Shown in pieces: positions 7,995 through 16,445 of a stretch of DNA of 64,000 bases (the stretch's first letter is position 1; each line of letters starts with the position of its first letter). The DNA lies in assembly GCA_016934935.1 (NCBI GenBank), contig JAFGRW010000115.1:62001-126000 (forward strand), read 5' to 3'. This stretch comes from Spirochaetota bacterium (GTDB lineage: Bacteria; Spirochaetota; UBA4802; JAFGJZ01). The translations under genes were made by a program, and so were the position numbers. Under the pieces are notes generated by a model. It was not told where the DNA came from, made no database searches, and saw only the letters and a list, made by a program, of their open reading frames with translations.

Positions 7995-9383
7995 ATGGAT
8001 AATCAAAAAATAATCAGCAGCCCTTCGCACAGTCTGGAATCATATCCTGGTCACCGCACAAGACTTCTGTCAAGCGGCACTCCCGGAAAAGGTCCCGTCC
8101 TCTATTGGATGGAACGCGAGCAGAGAATACGTGACAACCATACCCTTGAAGCAGCTCAAAGCCACGCCATGTTACATAATAGAAATCTGGAAATAATCTT
8201 TGTTGTTCATAATTACGGAACCGAACAGCAGGAACGGCACTACAGATTCGTCTTACAGGGAATACTTGAAACAATAGATGAAGCCAGCCGTTACGGGCTG
8301 CCCTTTTCAGTAATCGTTGGCGATCCCGTTAAGGAAGTAATCAATATTTGTAATACAAAAAAATGTTTTGCTCTATTTACGGATCTTAATCCGCTAAGAC
8401 ATATAAGCGAAGCTAAAAAACTGATTTGCAAAGAACTTTCGATACCCGTTTTTGAAACCGATGCCCGGAACATTATACCCTGTTTCGCTGTCAGCCCCAA
8501 GCAGGAGTACTCGGCCCATACATTAAGACTGAAACATAACAGACTTATTGATGACTACCACGGCCCCCTGCCAAAAATCAAAAAAACGGAGCTTTCAAAA
8601 CCCAATCAGTATCCGGATATTAAAAAAATCCTGAAAGATCTGCATCTGGACTCAAAGGGAAATATGGATCACCCTTTTATCCCGGGAGCCAAAGAGGCAA
8701 AAAGAATGTTAAAACTTTTTTTAACAAAGAAGATCCGTAACTACGCCGCTCTCGACCGTGACCCCAACCTTGATGTAATTTCGAACCTTTCCCCGTACAT
8801 ACACTTTGGCCAGATAGGTACTCACCGTATTTTGAGCGAACTGATCAAAACAGAAATAAGCGATGACAACAGCGAAAAGTTTTACGACCAGCTGGTAATA
8901 AGACGTGAACTCAGCGAGAATTTTGTTTTCTATAATAATAACTATGACAATTACAACGGCATTCCCGACTGGGGCAAACGCACACTATTGGCGCACAGAA
9001 TGGATCCCCGCGATTATAACTACCGTTTTGAACAATTCGAAGCCGCGGCTACCCACGACGAGCTCTGGAACGCGGCTCAAAAACAGATGATTACAACCAG
9101 CAAGATGCACTGCTACCTGAGAATGTACTGGGCTAAAAAAATTCTGGAGTGGAGTGCTTCACCTGAAGAGGCCTTTAATACAGCAATAACCCTTAACGAC
9201 CGCTACTCACTGGACGGTGAAGACCCCAACGGCTATGCCGGTGTTGCCTGGAGCATCGGCGGCCTGCACGACCGCCCCTGGTCCGAACGCCCTGTTTTCG
9301 GCTATGTGCGCTTCATGAACCTGGCCGGCTGCAAACGCAAGTTTAATGTGGATCAGTTTGTGAAACGGTTTACTCAGTCATAA
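7995..9383 (+). CDS. phrB: Class II CPD photolyase
   Basis: Light-dependent repair enzyme that splits cyclobutane pyrimidine dimers using FAD. The 462-residue protein belongs to class II: the N-terminal signature GPVLYWMEREQRIRDN, then the FAD/DNA-binding half with FYDQLVIRRELSENFVFYN, THDELWNAAQKQM, LRMYWAKKILEW, and NDRYSLDGEDPNGYAG. Both the Trp-rich electron-transfer region and the FAD pocket look complete, and the length is typical. It lies 54 bases behind the phosphopantetheinyl transferase gene and may be cotranscribed. A photolyase in an apparent anaerobe suggests exposure to surface waters or light. The start ATG was taken as given; no strong ribosome-binding site is seen. Confidence 0.95.
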   Translation: MDNQKIISSPSHSLESYPGHRTRLLSSGTPGKGPVLYWMEREQRIRDNHTLEAAQSHAMLHNRNLEIIFVVHNYGTEQQERHYRFVLQGILETIDEASRYGLPFSVIVGDPVKEVINICNTKKCFALFTDLNPLRHISEAKKLICKELSIPVFETDARNIIPCFAVSPKQEYSAHTLRLKHNRLIDDYHGPLPKIKKTELSKPNQYPDIKKILKDLHLDSKGNMDHPFIPGAKEAKRMLKLFLTKKIRNYAALDRDPNLDVISNLSPYIHFGQIGTHRILSELIKTEISDDNSEKFYDQLVIRRELSENFVFYNNNYDNYNGIPDWGKRTLLAHRMDPRDYNYRFEQFEAAATHDELWNAAQKQMITTSKMHCYLRMYWAKKILEWSASPEEAFNTAITLNDRYSLDGEDPNGYAGVAWSIGGLHDRPWSERPVFGYVRFMNLAGCKRKFNVDQFVKRFTQS

Positions 9384-9468
9384 AAAATTTTTGAATTAAC
9401 CAGGCAAATCCCTTCCATATCTTTATACAAAAGAACACACATCATTGCCCTGCAACCATTTTCCATAA

Positions 9469-10044
9469 TCAGTCAGTAATTTCAACTATTACAGAATTTT
9501 CGTAATCAACACTAATCTCGATATTATCAGGAGAATTGATTACAGCCTTTAAGGCAAAATCGGCAAAACGGTTGTCTTCATCGTAAACCGTATACAGGCC
9601 ATCGGTATATTTGGAAACATAAGCAATGCCGTAGTAATCTGCTCCATAGCCGATAACATCACACTCCTGAGGCAAGCCCCAATAGCTGATTTTTTCACCA
9701 CTCTCAAATTCAAATTCAATCATGAAAGAACTGTAGTCTGATTTCCCCCAACTGGAACCATCGTCACCTGACCAACCGTAAAAATAACTTATAATTAACT
9801 GACTCTCCTCTCTGCTCGCTATACCATTTTCGTCAACAGCTGTATCTTCATATGAAATTCTTAAGCCCATTTCTCCAAAATCTTCAGAATCGGGTCTGTA
9901 TTTAACTGCATTAATTTTTACAATAACTGAATTTACCGTTTCATTTTCAACTATTAAAGTAAAATCCTTAGAATATGGTTCTCCAATTTCTGTACATTCA
10001 TCTGCATCCTTAAAACACGATACTGCTAACAAAACAAGTAGCAA
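9469..10044 (-). CDS. Small lipoprotein, duplicate copy with disrupted 5' end
   Basis: About 190 residues, unrecognised family. It is a close paralogue of the gene at 10270: their last 80-odd residues are almost identical, sharing SYWGLPQECDVIGYGADYYG and YTVYDEDNRF. The lipobox LAVSC follows a hydrophobic stretch. The annotated frame can begin only at a TTG (10044) without a ribosome-binding site. A proper GGAG plus ATG lies at 10067/10064, but that ATG reads MMIKRYTHCYLFC and stops; one extra base (or two fewer) near the ATATAC sequence would join it to the lipoprotein frame. So this copy is probably frameshifted in its signal peptide and silent, unless the TTG is used. It lies downstream of an astacin gene remnant, as its paralogue lies downstream of the intact one. 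Confidence 0.6.
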   Translation of the reverse strand: MLLVLLAVSCFKDADECTEIGEPYSKDFTLIVENETVNSVIVKINAVKYRPDSEDFGEMGLRISYEDTAVDENGIASREESQLIISYFYGWSGDDGSSWGKSDYSSFMIEFEFESGEKISYWGLPQECDVIGYGADYYGIAYVSKYTDGLYTVYDEDNRFADFALKAVINSPDNIEISVDYENSVIVEITD

Positions 10045-10077
10045 TGCGTATATCTTTTAATCATCATTTAACTACTC

Positions 10078-10128
10078 CTAATACATCTTTTTTATTGCTT
10101 GCTTGTCAAGATCAGAAATGATATAGTT
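10078..10128 (-). pseudogene. Remnant of a second astacin gene (last 16 codons)
   Basis: Minus-strand translation reads NYIISDLDKQAIKKMY followed by TAG. The intact astacin gene ends NYTISTRDKEAIKKMY, with 12 of 16 residues identical and the same TAGGAG junction into the following lipoprotein gene. Sequence upstream of the remnant (10141-10253) resembles the leader and terminator region upstream of the intact astacin gene. The remainder of the gene has been deleted. Confidence 0.75.
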
Positions 10129-10217
10129 ATCGATAAACTCAAATTTTCGAAAATATTTTTTAGATACTATATATATATTAATATCATTATTACATGTATA
10201 ACAGTACATTCTGAAAT

Positions 10218-10253
10218 AATAAAACAGTCAAGATACTAGAAACATCCTGACTG
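10218..10253 (-). terminator. Rho-independent terminator of the astacin-lipoprotein operon
   Basis: On the minus strand CAGTCAGGAT and ATCTTGACTG form a stem with one mismatch around a nine-base loop, followed by TTTTATT. It lies 17 bases past the stop of the lipoprotein gene at 10270 and is a diverged copy of the terminator at 12444-12476. Confidence 0.75.
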
Positions 10254-10269
10254 TTTTGTCGGACTGGCA

Positions 10270-10875
10270 TCAATCAGTAATTTCAAATATTACAGAATTT
10301 TCGTAATCAACACTGATCTCGATATCATCAGGAGAATTGATTACAGCCTTTAAGGCAAAATTGGCAAAACGGTTATCTTCATCGTAAACCGTATACAGGC
10401 CATCGGTATCCTTTGATACCCAGGCAATGCCGTAGTAATCTGCTCCATAGCCGATAACATCACACTCCTGAGGCAAGCCCCAATAGCTGATTTTTTTACC
10501 ACTCTCAAATTCAAATTCAAACATGAAAGAACTTAAGCGATTTGTCTTATCCCACATAGTTTTATAAATACCATAAGGACCCCATCCAAAAAAGTATTCA
10601 ATAGTCAATTGATTTGATCCACCACTATCAATAACGGCTTCATCTATTTCCCAGTCTGCTTGTCCAAACCTAACCACCTTCTCAGGATCATCCTCATACG
10701 ATCTCAGATATTCCAAGTTTTTAATTGACATGTCAACAGAATCAACTGAATTATTGGTTACAGTTAATATAAATTCTTTCCAAACAACTTCAGGATGCCC
10801 AGGTGGAAGATCATCATTATTACAACAAGAAGCTAATAAAGCGAGCAACATTAAACAACCAATTCTATATATCAT
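10270..10875 (-). CDS. Small lipoprotein paired with the astacin protease
   Basis: A 201-residue lipoprotein of no family I recognise. The signal peptide ends in the lipobox LLASC, followed by CNNDDLPPG. The mature part alternates hydrophobic and polar residues as in a beta-rich domain (ILTVTNNSVDSVDMSIKN near the start), and the C-terminal 80-odd residues nearly match the copy at 9469. Its AGGAGG ribosome-binding site overlaps the TAG stop of the astacin gene (TAGGAGG), ten bases before the ATG, so the two are almost certainly translated together. A role as partner, anchor, inhibitor or substrate of the protease is possible but not shown by the sequence. Confidence 0.75.
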   Translation of the reverse strand: MIYRIGCLMLLALLASCCNNDDLPPGHPEVVWKEFILTVTNNSVDSVDMSIKNLEYLRSYEDDPEKVVRFGQADWEIDEAVIDSGGSNQLTIEYFFGWGPYGIYKTMWDKTNRLSSFMFEFEFESGKKISYWGLPQECDVIGYGADYYGIAWVSKDTDGLYTVYDEDNRFANFALKAVINSPDDIEISVDYENSVIFEITD

Positions 10876-10885
10876 TTTCAGCCTC

Positions 10886-12356
10886 CTAATACATCTTTTT
10901 TATTGCTTCTTTATCTCTGGTAGAAATTGTATAATTTTTAATTGGATCTCCTTTTTTCATACCCTGCCGATTTTTTGTAACAAGAGCTCCATTATAGTGC
11001 ATGATTGAAAGATAATCGTAAGATGTCGGTGTATACGAGTATGTTTTACTGCGTTTTACATAAACCCAGTAAGGTATACCCCATTTCTTCTTTTTTACCC
11101 ATGTATAGTATTTTTTGGTCTTATCGAATTCTTTGGTATTACTGTTTTTACCATACTGTTTATAGAAATCCGCAACATCAATATATTCATCCCTGTCCCA
11201 TCTCTGATGCTCATGTCTTAACCCAAGAGTGTGTCCCAGTTCATGACGCGGAACCCTGTGAAACCAATTATTATTTTCATTAATTAAACCCGAATCCAGA
11301 TACAGTGTACTTTTTCCAAAAGCTCGCCCAACTGTGGCGCGACCATAAACATTATCCAGATTTTTTTCGGCCATCAAAACATAACTTTTGAATCCAAAAG
11401 ACGCCAGAAAATCATTTAAAGTCGAACTTTTATAATAACTAAAAGAAATTTTATTTCCTGAGGCACTTCGCCAATCACTCATTGCATCTTTTAGCTCTTG
11501 TTTGAGTTCGTCACTTATACGGCCCCACCTGTAATTAACCTTGCCCTTTGACCAGAAACTTGTACCCCTCGTATAATGTCCTCTGCTTGTACCCTGATCT
11601 TCAAAATCATCTTCACCGCCAATTACATCAGAGCAACCCATAATATCTTCTACAACCTTATCCAGATCTTCTCCACGGGCAAAAGCGTTCAGTATCTCTA
11701 CCTGAATCATGCCGCTAATCGTTGAAGGGTCTACACAGATATCCTCATCAAGAACCAGAATGTCATCTTCTCTAGTTACAAAATCCAGTGACTCCGCGTC
11801 TGTAGAGTCAGGAGTTAACAGATTAAATGATTTTGTTTGTTCGGCCAAAAGCTCTTCAAGCTCATCTTCAAGACTAACGATTTGCTCAGTTTCTTCACCA
11901 CCGGTGCTTCTTGTGATGCGTTTGCGTTTAAGCATTGTCAGGTCATCGGGCAACATTGATTCGATTCTTTCAATTGAATACGGTTCACCTTCAGTTAACG
12001 CGCTTCTCTTTTGTTCAGAATCAATTTCGATGTCATATTTTTCAAGTAAATCAAAGGTGTTGGAAACTGCAGAAAAAACCTGAACTACCTGTTTTTGAAA
12101 CGTTCTTCCGCCATTGGTTTTAGGTTGGTATTTTTCTATCTCGCCAATAAGCTCTTGAATCGATGGTTCATTATCCATTTTGTGATCATCTTTTAAAATA
12201 TCGGCTTCAACAGAATCACACCCGACTAGTAGCGGTAAAAGCAAAAATAATACTAATACCGACTGAACGACTGAACGACTGAACGACTGAACGACTGAAC
12301 GACTGAACGACTGAACGACTGAACGACTGAACGACTGAACGACTGAAATTCATCAT
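10886..12356 (-). CDS. Astacin-type (M12A) zinc metalloprotease lipoprotein, phase-variable start, OFF in this sequence
   Basis: Secreted or surface metallopeptidase. The uninterrupted frame from a TTG at 12244 is 452 codons; its catalytic domain (about 235-452) has the zinc motif HELGHTLGLRHE (334-345) and the Met-turn region SYDYLSIMHY, both diagnostic of astacins. A helical propeptide-like region rich in Glu precedes it. The hydrophobic signal (LVLFLLLPLLVGC) ends in a lipobox. The likely true start is ATG 12356 or 12353, after AAGGGG, but ten 8-base repeats between it and the signal peptide put it out of frame here: it reads 46 residues and hits TGA. Eight or eleven repeats would restore one continuous protein of about 490 residues. 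The TTG inside the signal peptide has no ribosome-binding site and would give a truncated signal. Confidence 0.85.
12261..12347 (-). repeat. Ten tandem GTTCAGTC repeats inside the astacin signal-peptide region
   Basis: On the plus strand GACTGAAC is repeated ten times without error (12261-12340), plus seven bases of an eleventh unit. The 8-base unit contains no stop in any frame on the minus strand, and three units encode an eight-residue period (RSVVQSFS). A change of one unit shifts the reading frame by two, the layout of a phase-variation contingency repeat. Confidence 0.95.
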
Positions 12357-12392
12357 TTTCTACCCCTTCAAAAATTATTTTAATATTTGAAT

Positions 12393-12420
12393 ATCATATA
12401 TACTAATATCATTATGTCAA
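12393..12420 (-). promoter_or_regulatory. Predicted sigma-70-type promoter of the astacin operon
   Basis: Minus strand TTGACA (12420-12415), 16 bases, then TATGAT (12398-12393), 37 bases before the ATG at 12356. In the duplicated leader near 10170-10195 the -35 hexamer has changed to ATGTAA, so that copy is probably inactive. Confidence 0.55.
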
Positions 12421-12443
12421 GTATAACAGCACATTACACAAAA

Positions 12444-12476
12444 AAGAACAGTCAGGACACAAAACGCATCCTGACT
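12444..12476 (-). terminator. Rho-independent terminator of the Asp-box lipoprotein gene
   Basis: Minus strand AGTCAGGA and TCCTGACT form a perfect 8-bp stem, followed by GTTCTTTTTT. It lies about 70 bases downstream of the stop at 12547 and shares ancestry with the terminator at 10218-10253. Confidence 0.8.
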
Positions 12477-12546
12477 TTATTGATCTGATTTTGCCAGCAT
12501 TAAGCAACAGTTCAGTTTGAAGCACCATGATATCCTTATAAATTGA

Positions 12547-13425
12547 TTACATTTTCTTTCTGTACACTTCCACGTTGCTTCCATTGTTTACAGTTATCAA
12601 TTGCCCGCTATTTTCAATAAACACTTTAGACATAAACGATACACCATCGATCCTGATTACTTCAGATTTCATTGATTCAAAATTATCCGAAGTTGAAACC
12701 AGAAGAATTCCACTTTCACTATTTTCTGAGGGCGGTATCAGCACTGCAACTTCCAGATTATTATCTACATACTGAATTGATGCCATACAGCTTTGATAAT
12801 CAGAGATAAACGGACACTGCTCAACTGAAATCACCGCCCTGGTTTCCCAGTTATTGCCATTGTTCTTTGAATAAACAATATTCCCTTTAGTATCAATAAG
12901 ATAGATCTCATTTTCTTTATTGCTTTTTATGGCCAGAATTTTCGAACAGTCGGGTCTGTTAACAGAATTCCAGCTTATACCGCCATCTTTGGTATTATAG
13001 ACTTCACTTTTTTTCGTTACAACATATCCCTCTTTTTCTGATGAAAAGCTAACAAGCATAATTTTGTCACTTAATATTGTTGGCAAAATTGACCAGGTTT
13101 TACCCTTGTCGTTTGAAATACCAACAGTTCCACCATTTCCGGCATGTACAAATGTACCATCAGGCATCACATCAATCGCGTACCTGCAAACTGTTTCGTT
13201 AACACCCTTTTTCCAGCTTTTTCCGCCATCTGCCGAATAGTGAGTCGCGCCCCCATAACCGGCACTGAATGCCTCTGTTTCCGAAACAAATGCTACGTTT
13301 GTCTGTGCAGAATCTATATCAGAAGAAACGCATTTCTCCCAATTTGATTTTGTTCCACAACCTAGATGTAAAGCCAATAAAAACATTGCAATAATTGCAA
13401 ATACTGCACCTGTAATCTTTTTCAT
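12547..13425 (-). CDS. Lipoprotein with BNR/Asp-box repeats (Ycf48-like propeller)
   Basis: A 292-residue lipoprotein; the signal peptide ends in LHLGC. The mature protein repeats Asp-box motifs: SADGGKSW, SNDKGKTW, TKDGGISW and SKNNGNNW, spaced 35-60 residues apart, as in sialidase-like and Ycf48-like beta-propellers. Four or five blades are visible, so it may be a partial or small propeller. Sialidase catalytic residues cannot be made out and enzymatic activity is not implied; a binding or scaffolding role at the cell surface is as likely. It lies upstream of the phase-variable astacin, with its own terminator between. The start ATG is preceded by GGGG. Confidence 0.75.
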   Translation of the reverse strand: MKKITGAVFAIIAMFLLALHLGCGTKSNWEKCVSSDIDSAQTNVAFVSETEAFSAGYGGATHYSADGGKSWKKGVNETVCRYAIDVMPDGTFVHAGNGGTVGISNDKGKTWSILPTILSDKIMLVSFSSEKEGYVVTKKSEVYNTKDGGISWNSVNRPDCSKILAIKSNKENEIYLIDTKGNIVYSKNNGNNWETRAVISVEQCPFISDYQSCMASIQYVDNNLEVAVLIPPSENSESGILLVSTSDNFESMKSEVIRIDGVSFMSKVFIENSGQLITVNNGSNVEVYRKKM

Positions 13426-13591
13426 TTTATCCCCCTGATTCCAATTTTTAAACTACAATACACGATTTTAAAAAAATATGGAATAGAGGATTGTCAGTTA
13501 ATCCTGGATTATTTACAACAGGCGCTGTTATTTTTCATTATATTCAGTTTTAATATACAGATATGTTGTAAACCGGATAAGAAATCAGGTT

Positions 13592-14487
13592 TTAATTGTT
13601 AAAAACAGAATATTTTCCCCGGTATTCAGATGGAGAGAGTTCCGTCTGAGCACGGAAAATTTTATTGAAATAAGACAGATCATTGAACCCAACCCTGTAA
13701 ACGATATCATTTACAGGCAGAGTAGTATCGCGAAGCATGTACATCGCAATATTAATCCTGAGTCGATTCAAATACTCAATTATTGTATATCCTGATGCCT
13801 TCTGAAATCTTTTTGAAAGTGTTGTCCTGTCGATACAAAACTTATCTGTTATCTCGTTTATTGTTATTTTTTCTTTATAGTTAGTATATAAATATGCTAT
13901 AATATTGTTTATCTCTTCATCTTTTGTAACTGACTTATCCATTTTCAGTGGATCAAGTCTGTTTATATAATTTAATAATTCCAGAAAATATGATCTGGCT
14001 CTGCATGGCCAATAATCATCAACGGGATCATCAAGTATTTCAGTTATTGATAACAACAGATCCCTGATTCGACTTTCACTACTTGGTCCAAGTAAAACAA
14101 CAGACCGCCTGTTCAACTCTTCGGTAAAAAGCTTTAGGCAAAAAAGGTCAATACGTTCGGTGTTAGTATATTCACTGCTTATATTGTTCAGTACATCTAT
14201 TGTTAATCTGCTATTTATTATATCCGGCTTAAAAATAACACTGCACGCTCTTAGTTTATCCGAATTCACAGCTGTGATTTTCTCTTTTTCGGTTAAGCAC
14301 AATAGAGCCGGAGAAAGAAATGGAATAACTCGTCCATTTACACTGATTGAACCATTACCTTTCTGAAAAAATATCAAACGATAATAGTCATTAATGCCAT
14401 GATTTAACAGCAAATTACTGTTTTTTCAACAAACAGATAAAGCTCGTAATCGCATAATACCTTTTCACTGGTTGTAGAAAATTTCAT
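13592..14487 (-). CDS. AraC-family transcriptional regulator, frame broken at a poly-A run
   Basis: DNA-binding regulator with the AraC/XylS double helix-turn-helix at its C-terminus (INEITDKFCIDRTTLSKRF, then VNDIVYRVGFNDLSYFNKIF and SPSEYRGKY). The N-terminal part is a beta-rich sensing domain. The long frame can start only at a TTG (14413), which removes the N-terminus. An ATG with AGGTG upstream lies at 14487 and reads MKFSTTSEKVLCDYELYLFVEK before slipping out of frame at a run of six A's; seven A's would continue directly into SNLLLNHGINDYYRL. The gene is therefore a frameshift mutant, a slippage-controlled gene, or carries a sequencing error. It stands upstream of the Asp-box gene and downstream of the Re-citrate-synthase-like gene, and its targets are unknown. 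Confidence 0.75.
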
Positions 14488-14615
14488 AAAACACCTGCTT
14501 TAATCGTCAGTTACAGTTTATCATGTGTAAAAATAATAGTTCAGAATAATATACTTATTCTCACACCTGACAAACATTATTGATTTTCAATTCTGCAACC
14601 TTATCAAAATTAATT

Positions 14616-16445
14616 TCAATCAGTTTTTTTATCACTCCGTTCATCAATAATCTCATCCGGTATATCGGTAATAAGTTTAACCAGCTCGTTAAAGATAAAG
14701 TCAACATCCATTACGGCCTTTACATTACCGCTCTTGTCTTTAATCGGAACAGCCGCGGTAATTATCAGACGCTTTGTATATTTTGAAAAAAACAGATCTG
14801 AATAGTAGGCTTCACCTTTTTCAAGAACTTCGCAAAACCAGACATGATTTTTAAAATCTTTATTCATCAGATTTCGAAACAGAGCTTTTTCGCCATGCTG
14901 TGTGTGAACCTGTGTCAAACGGTATCCATCAGTATTGGTAACCGCCAGCATCTGTATGGATCCCTCTTTTTTAACAATTTTTTCAAGAAAATCTTCCAGT
15001 TTCGAAACCTCAAGTGATTCAACCTCAGGTGCTGTTGCAATTTTTTCTGCAATTTTTTTGCCAATCGCGATTGCTTCATTTCGAGCGCTGTCAAACTCTG
15101 ACTCAAACAGAGACGGAATAAAATGGCGGGCCTGTATCAACAGCTCATCCGGAGATATACTGGTTGTACGTCCCTGTTCATACTGCTGCATCACCCAGTT
15201 ATTAATATGTTTTATCCCCGGATGACGTTTAGAAACCTGTTCGCGTTCTCCGGCAACAATTGCCGGTATATTTTCATTAAGCCATTGTGCAATACCGGCT
15301 AATCCCGATTTGTCCGTTACCATCACTCTTATTGGTCGATTTAAAAGAGCATCGGTATCAAATATATTATAAATTTCCTGATTTTTTAAAATACCATCCG
15401 CGTGAATACCGGCACGTGTTGTATTAAAGTCTGCTCCGACAAACGGGTAATTTGCCGGTATTTCGGCCTTAACTGTCTGCTCAAAATAGCGTGCAATCTC
15501 GGTAATAACTCTTGTATCAATCGAATCATCACCAGTCAGGCTCATATATTCAATGACAGCCGCTTCAAGCGGAGGATTTCCGGTTCGCTCTCCATACCCA
15601 AGCAGAGACGCGTTTACCGAAGCACAACCGTAAAGCCAGGCTGTAGCCGCGTTAACGTGCACTTTGTGAAAATCATTATGCCCATGCCACTCCAGCCATT
15701 CCGCCGGGTACCCCAGTTTGGAATGAAAAGCATCAACCATCTTAGGAACACTCCTTGGTAAAACAGCACCTGGGAAAGTAACACCATAACCCATTGTGTC
15801 ACAGAGCCTTATCTTAACCGGCATCTTTGCCTCTTCGGCAATACGTAACAGCTTTTCTGCAAAAGGCAGGCAAAACCCGTAAATATCTGCCCTGGTTATA
15901 TCTTCAAAATGACAACGCGGAACTATTCCATGCTCAATGGACGTCTGGACTATCTCAAGATAGTCATTCATCGTTTTTTCACGCGTACGCTTCAATTTTA
16001 AAAAAATGTGATAGTCCGAGACAGACGTAAGTATACCAGTTTCCTTAAGATTAAAAGATTTTACCAAAGCAAAATCTTTCTTATCAGCACGAATCCAGCT
16101 TGTTACTTCTGGAAACTGGTATCCTTTCTCAAGACAAAGCTCTACAGCCTGCCTGTCTCTGTCACTGTATATAAAAAATTCAGACTGTCTTATAAGCCCT
16201 TTTTGCCCACCCAGTTTATGCAGCAATGTAAAAATATCAGCAATCTGTCCGGGTGTGTATGGAGGTCTGGACTGCTGACCATCACGAAAGGTCGTATCTG
16301 TAATCCAAAGTTCTTTTGGAGGAGACGGGAAAACAGTAGAAGAATCGAACAAAATACGAGGAATTTTGGTAAAAGGGAACTGTTCCCGGTAAAGTGCAGG
16401 TTCATCCGGTTCAACTAATGAGTAACTACTAATTGATTTTAGCAT
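14616..16445 (-). CDS. Re-citrate/homocitrate synthase-like enzyme with C-terminal Cache-like domain
   Basis: A 609-residue protein starting after AAGGAGG. Residues about 45-340 are an HMGL/LeuA-type TIM barrel: TDTTFRDGQQSRPPYT, HFEDITRADIYGF, LCDTMGYG, and the metal-binding EWHGHNDFH. GYGERTGNPPLEA and TRAGIHADG follow. This wording matches the group that includes Re-citrate synthase of anaerobes, which condenses acetyl-CoA with oxaloacetate, rather than typical LeuA; database entries vary (isopropylmalate or homocitrate synthase), so the substrate is an inference. The classical LeuA regulatory domain is absent. Instead residues about 455-600 read like a single Cache sensor domain (AVTNTDGYRL, KDFKNHVWF, GEAYYSDLFFSKYT, ITAAVPIKD), with no membrane segment, suggesting allosteric control by a small ligand. 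Confidence 0.75.
   Translation of the reverse strand: MLKSISSYSLVEPDEPALYREQFPFTKIPRILFDSSTVFPSPPKELWITDTTFRDGQQSRPPYTPGQIADIFTLLHKLGGQKGLIRQSEFFIYSDRDRQAVELCLEKGYQFPEVTSWIRADKKDFALVKSFNLKETGILTSVSDYHIFLKLKRTREKTMNDYLEIVQTSIEHGIVPRCHFEDITRADIYGFCLPFAEKLLRIAEEAKMPVKIRLCDTMGYGVTFPGAVLPRSVPKMVDAFHSKLGYPAEWLEWHGHNDFHKVHVNAATAWLYGCASVNASLLGYGERTGNPPLEAAVIEYMSLTGDDSIDTRVITEIARYFEQTVKAEIPANYPFVGADFNTTRAGIHADGILKNQEIYNIFDTDALLNRPIRVMVTDKSGLAGIAQWLNENIPAIVAGEREQVSKRHPGIKHINNWVMQQYEQGRTTSISPDELLIQARHFIPSLFESEFDSARNEAIAIGKKIAEKIATAPEVESLEVSKLEDFLEKIVKKEGSIQMLAVTNTDGYRLTQVHTQHGEKALFRNLMNKDFKNHVWFCEVLEKGEAYYSDLFFSKYTKRLIITAAVPIKDKSGNVKAVMDVDFIFNELVKLITDIPDEIIDERSDKKTD

Noticed and set aside
10886-12244. 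TTG at 12244 as the true astacin start
   Set aside because: It lies inside the hydrophobic signal core, has no ribosome-binding site, and would leave a nine-residue signal; the upstream ATG has AAGGGG.
12261-12347. The tandem repeats as a CRISPR array or iteron origin
   Set aside because: The units are 8 bases with no spacers, lie inside a signal-peptide coding region after an ATG, and there are no cas or replication genes.
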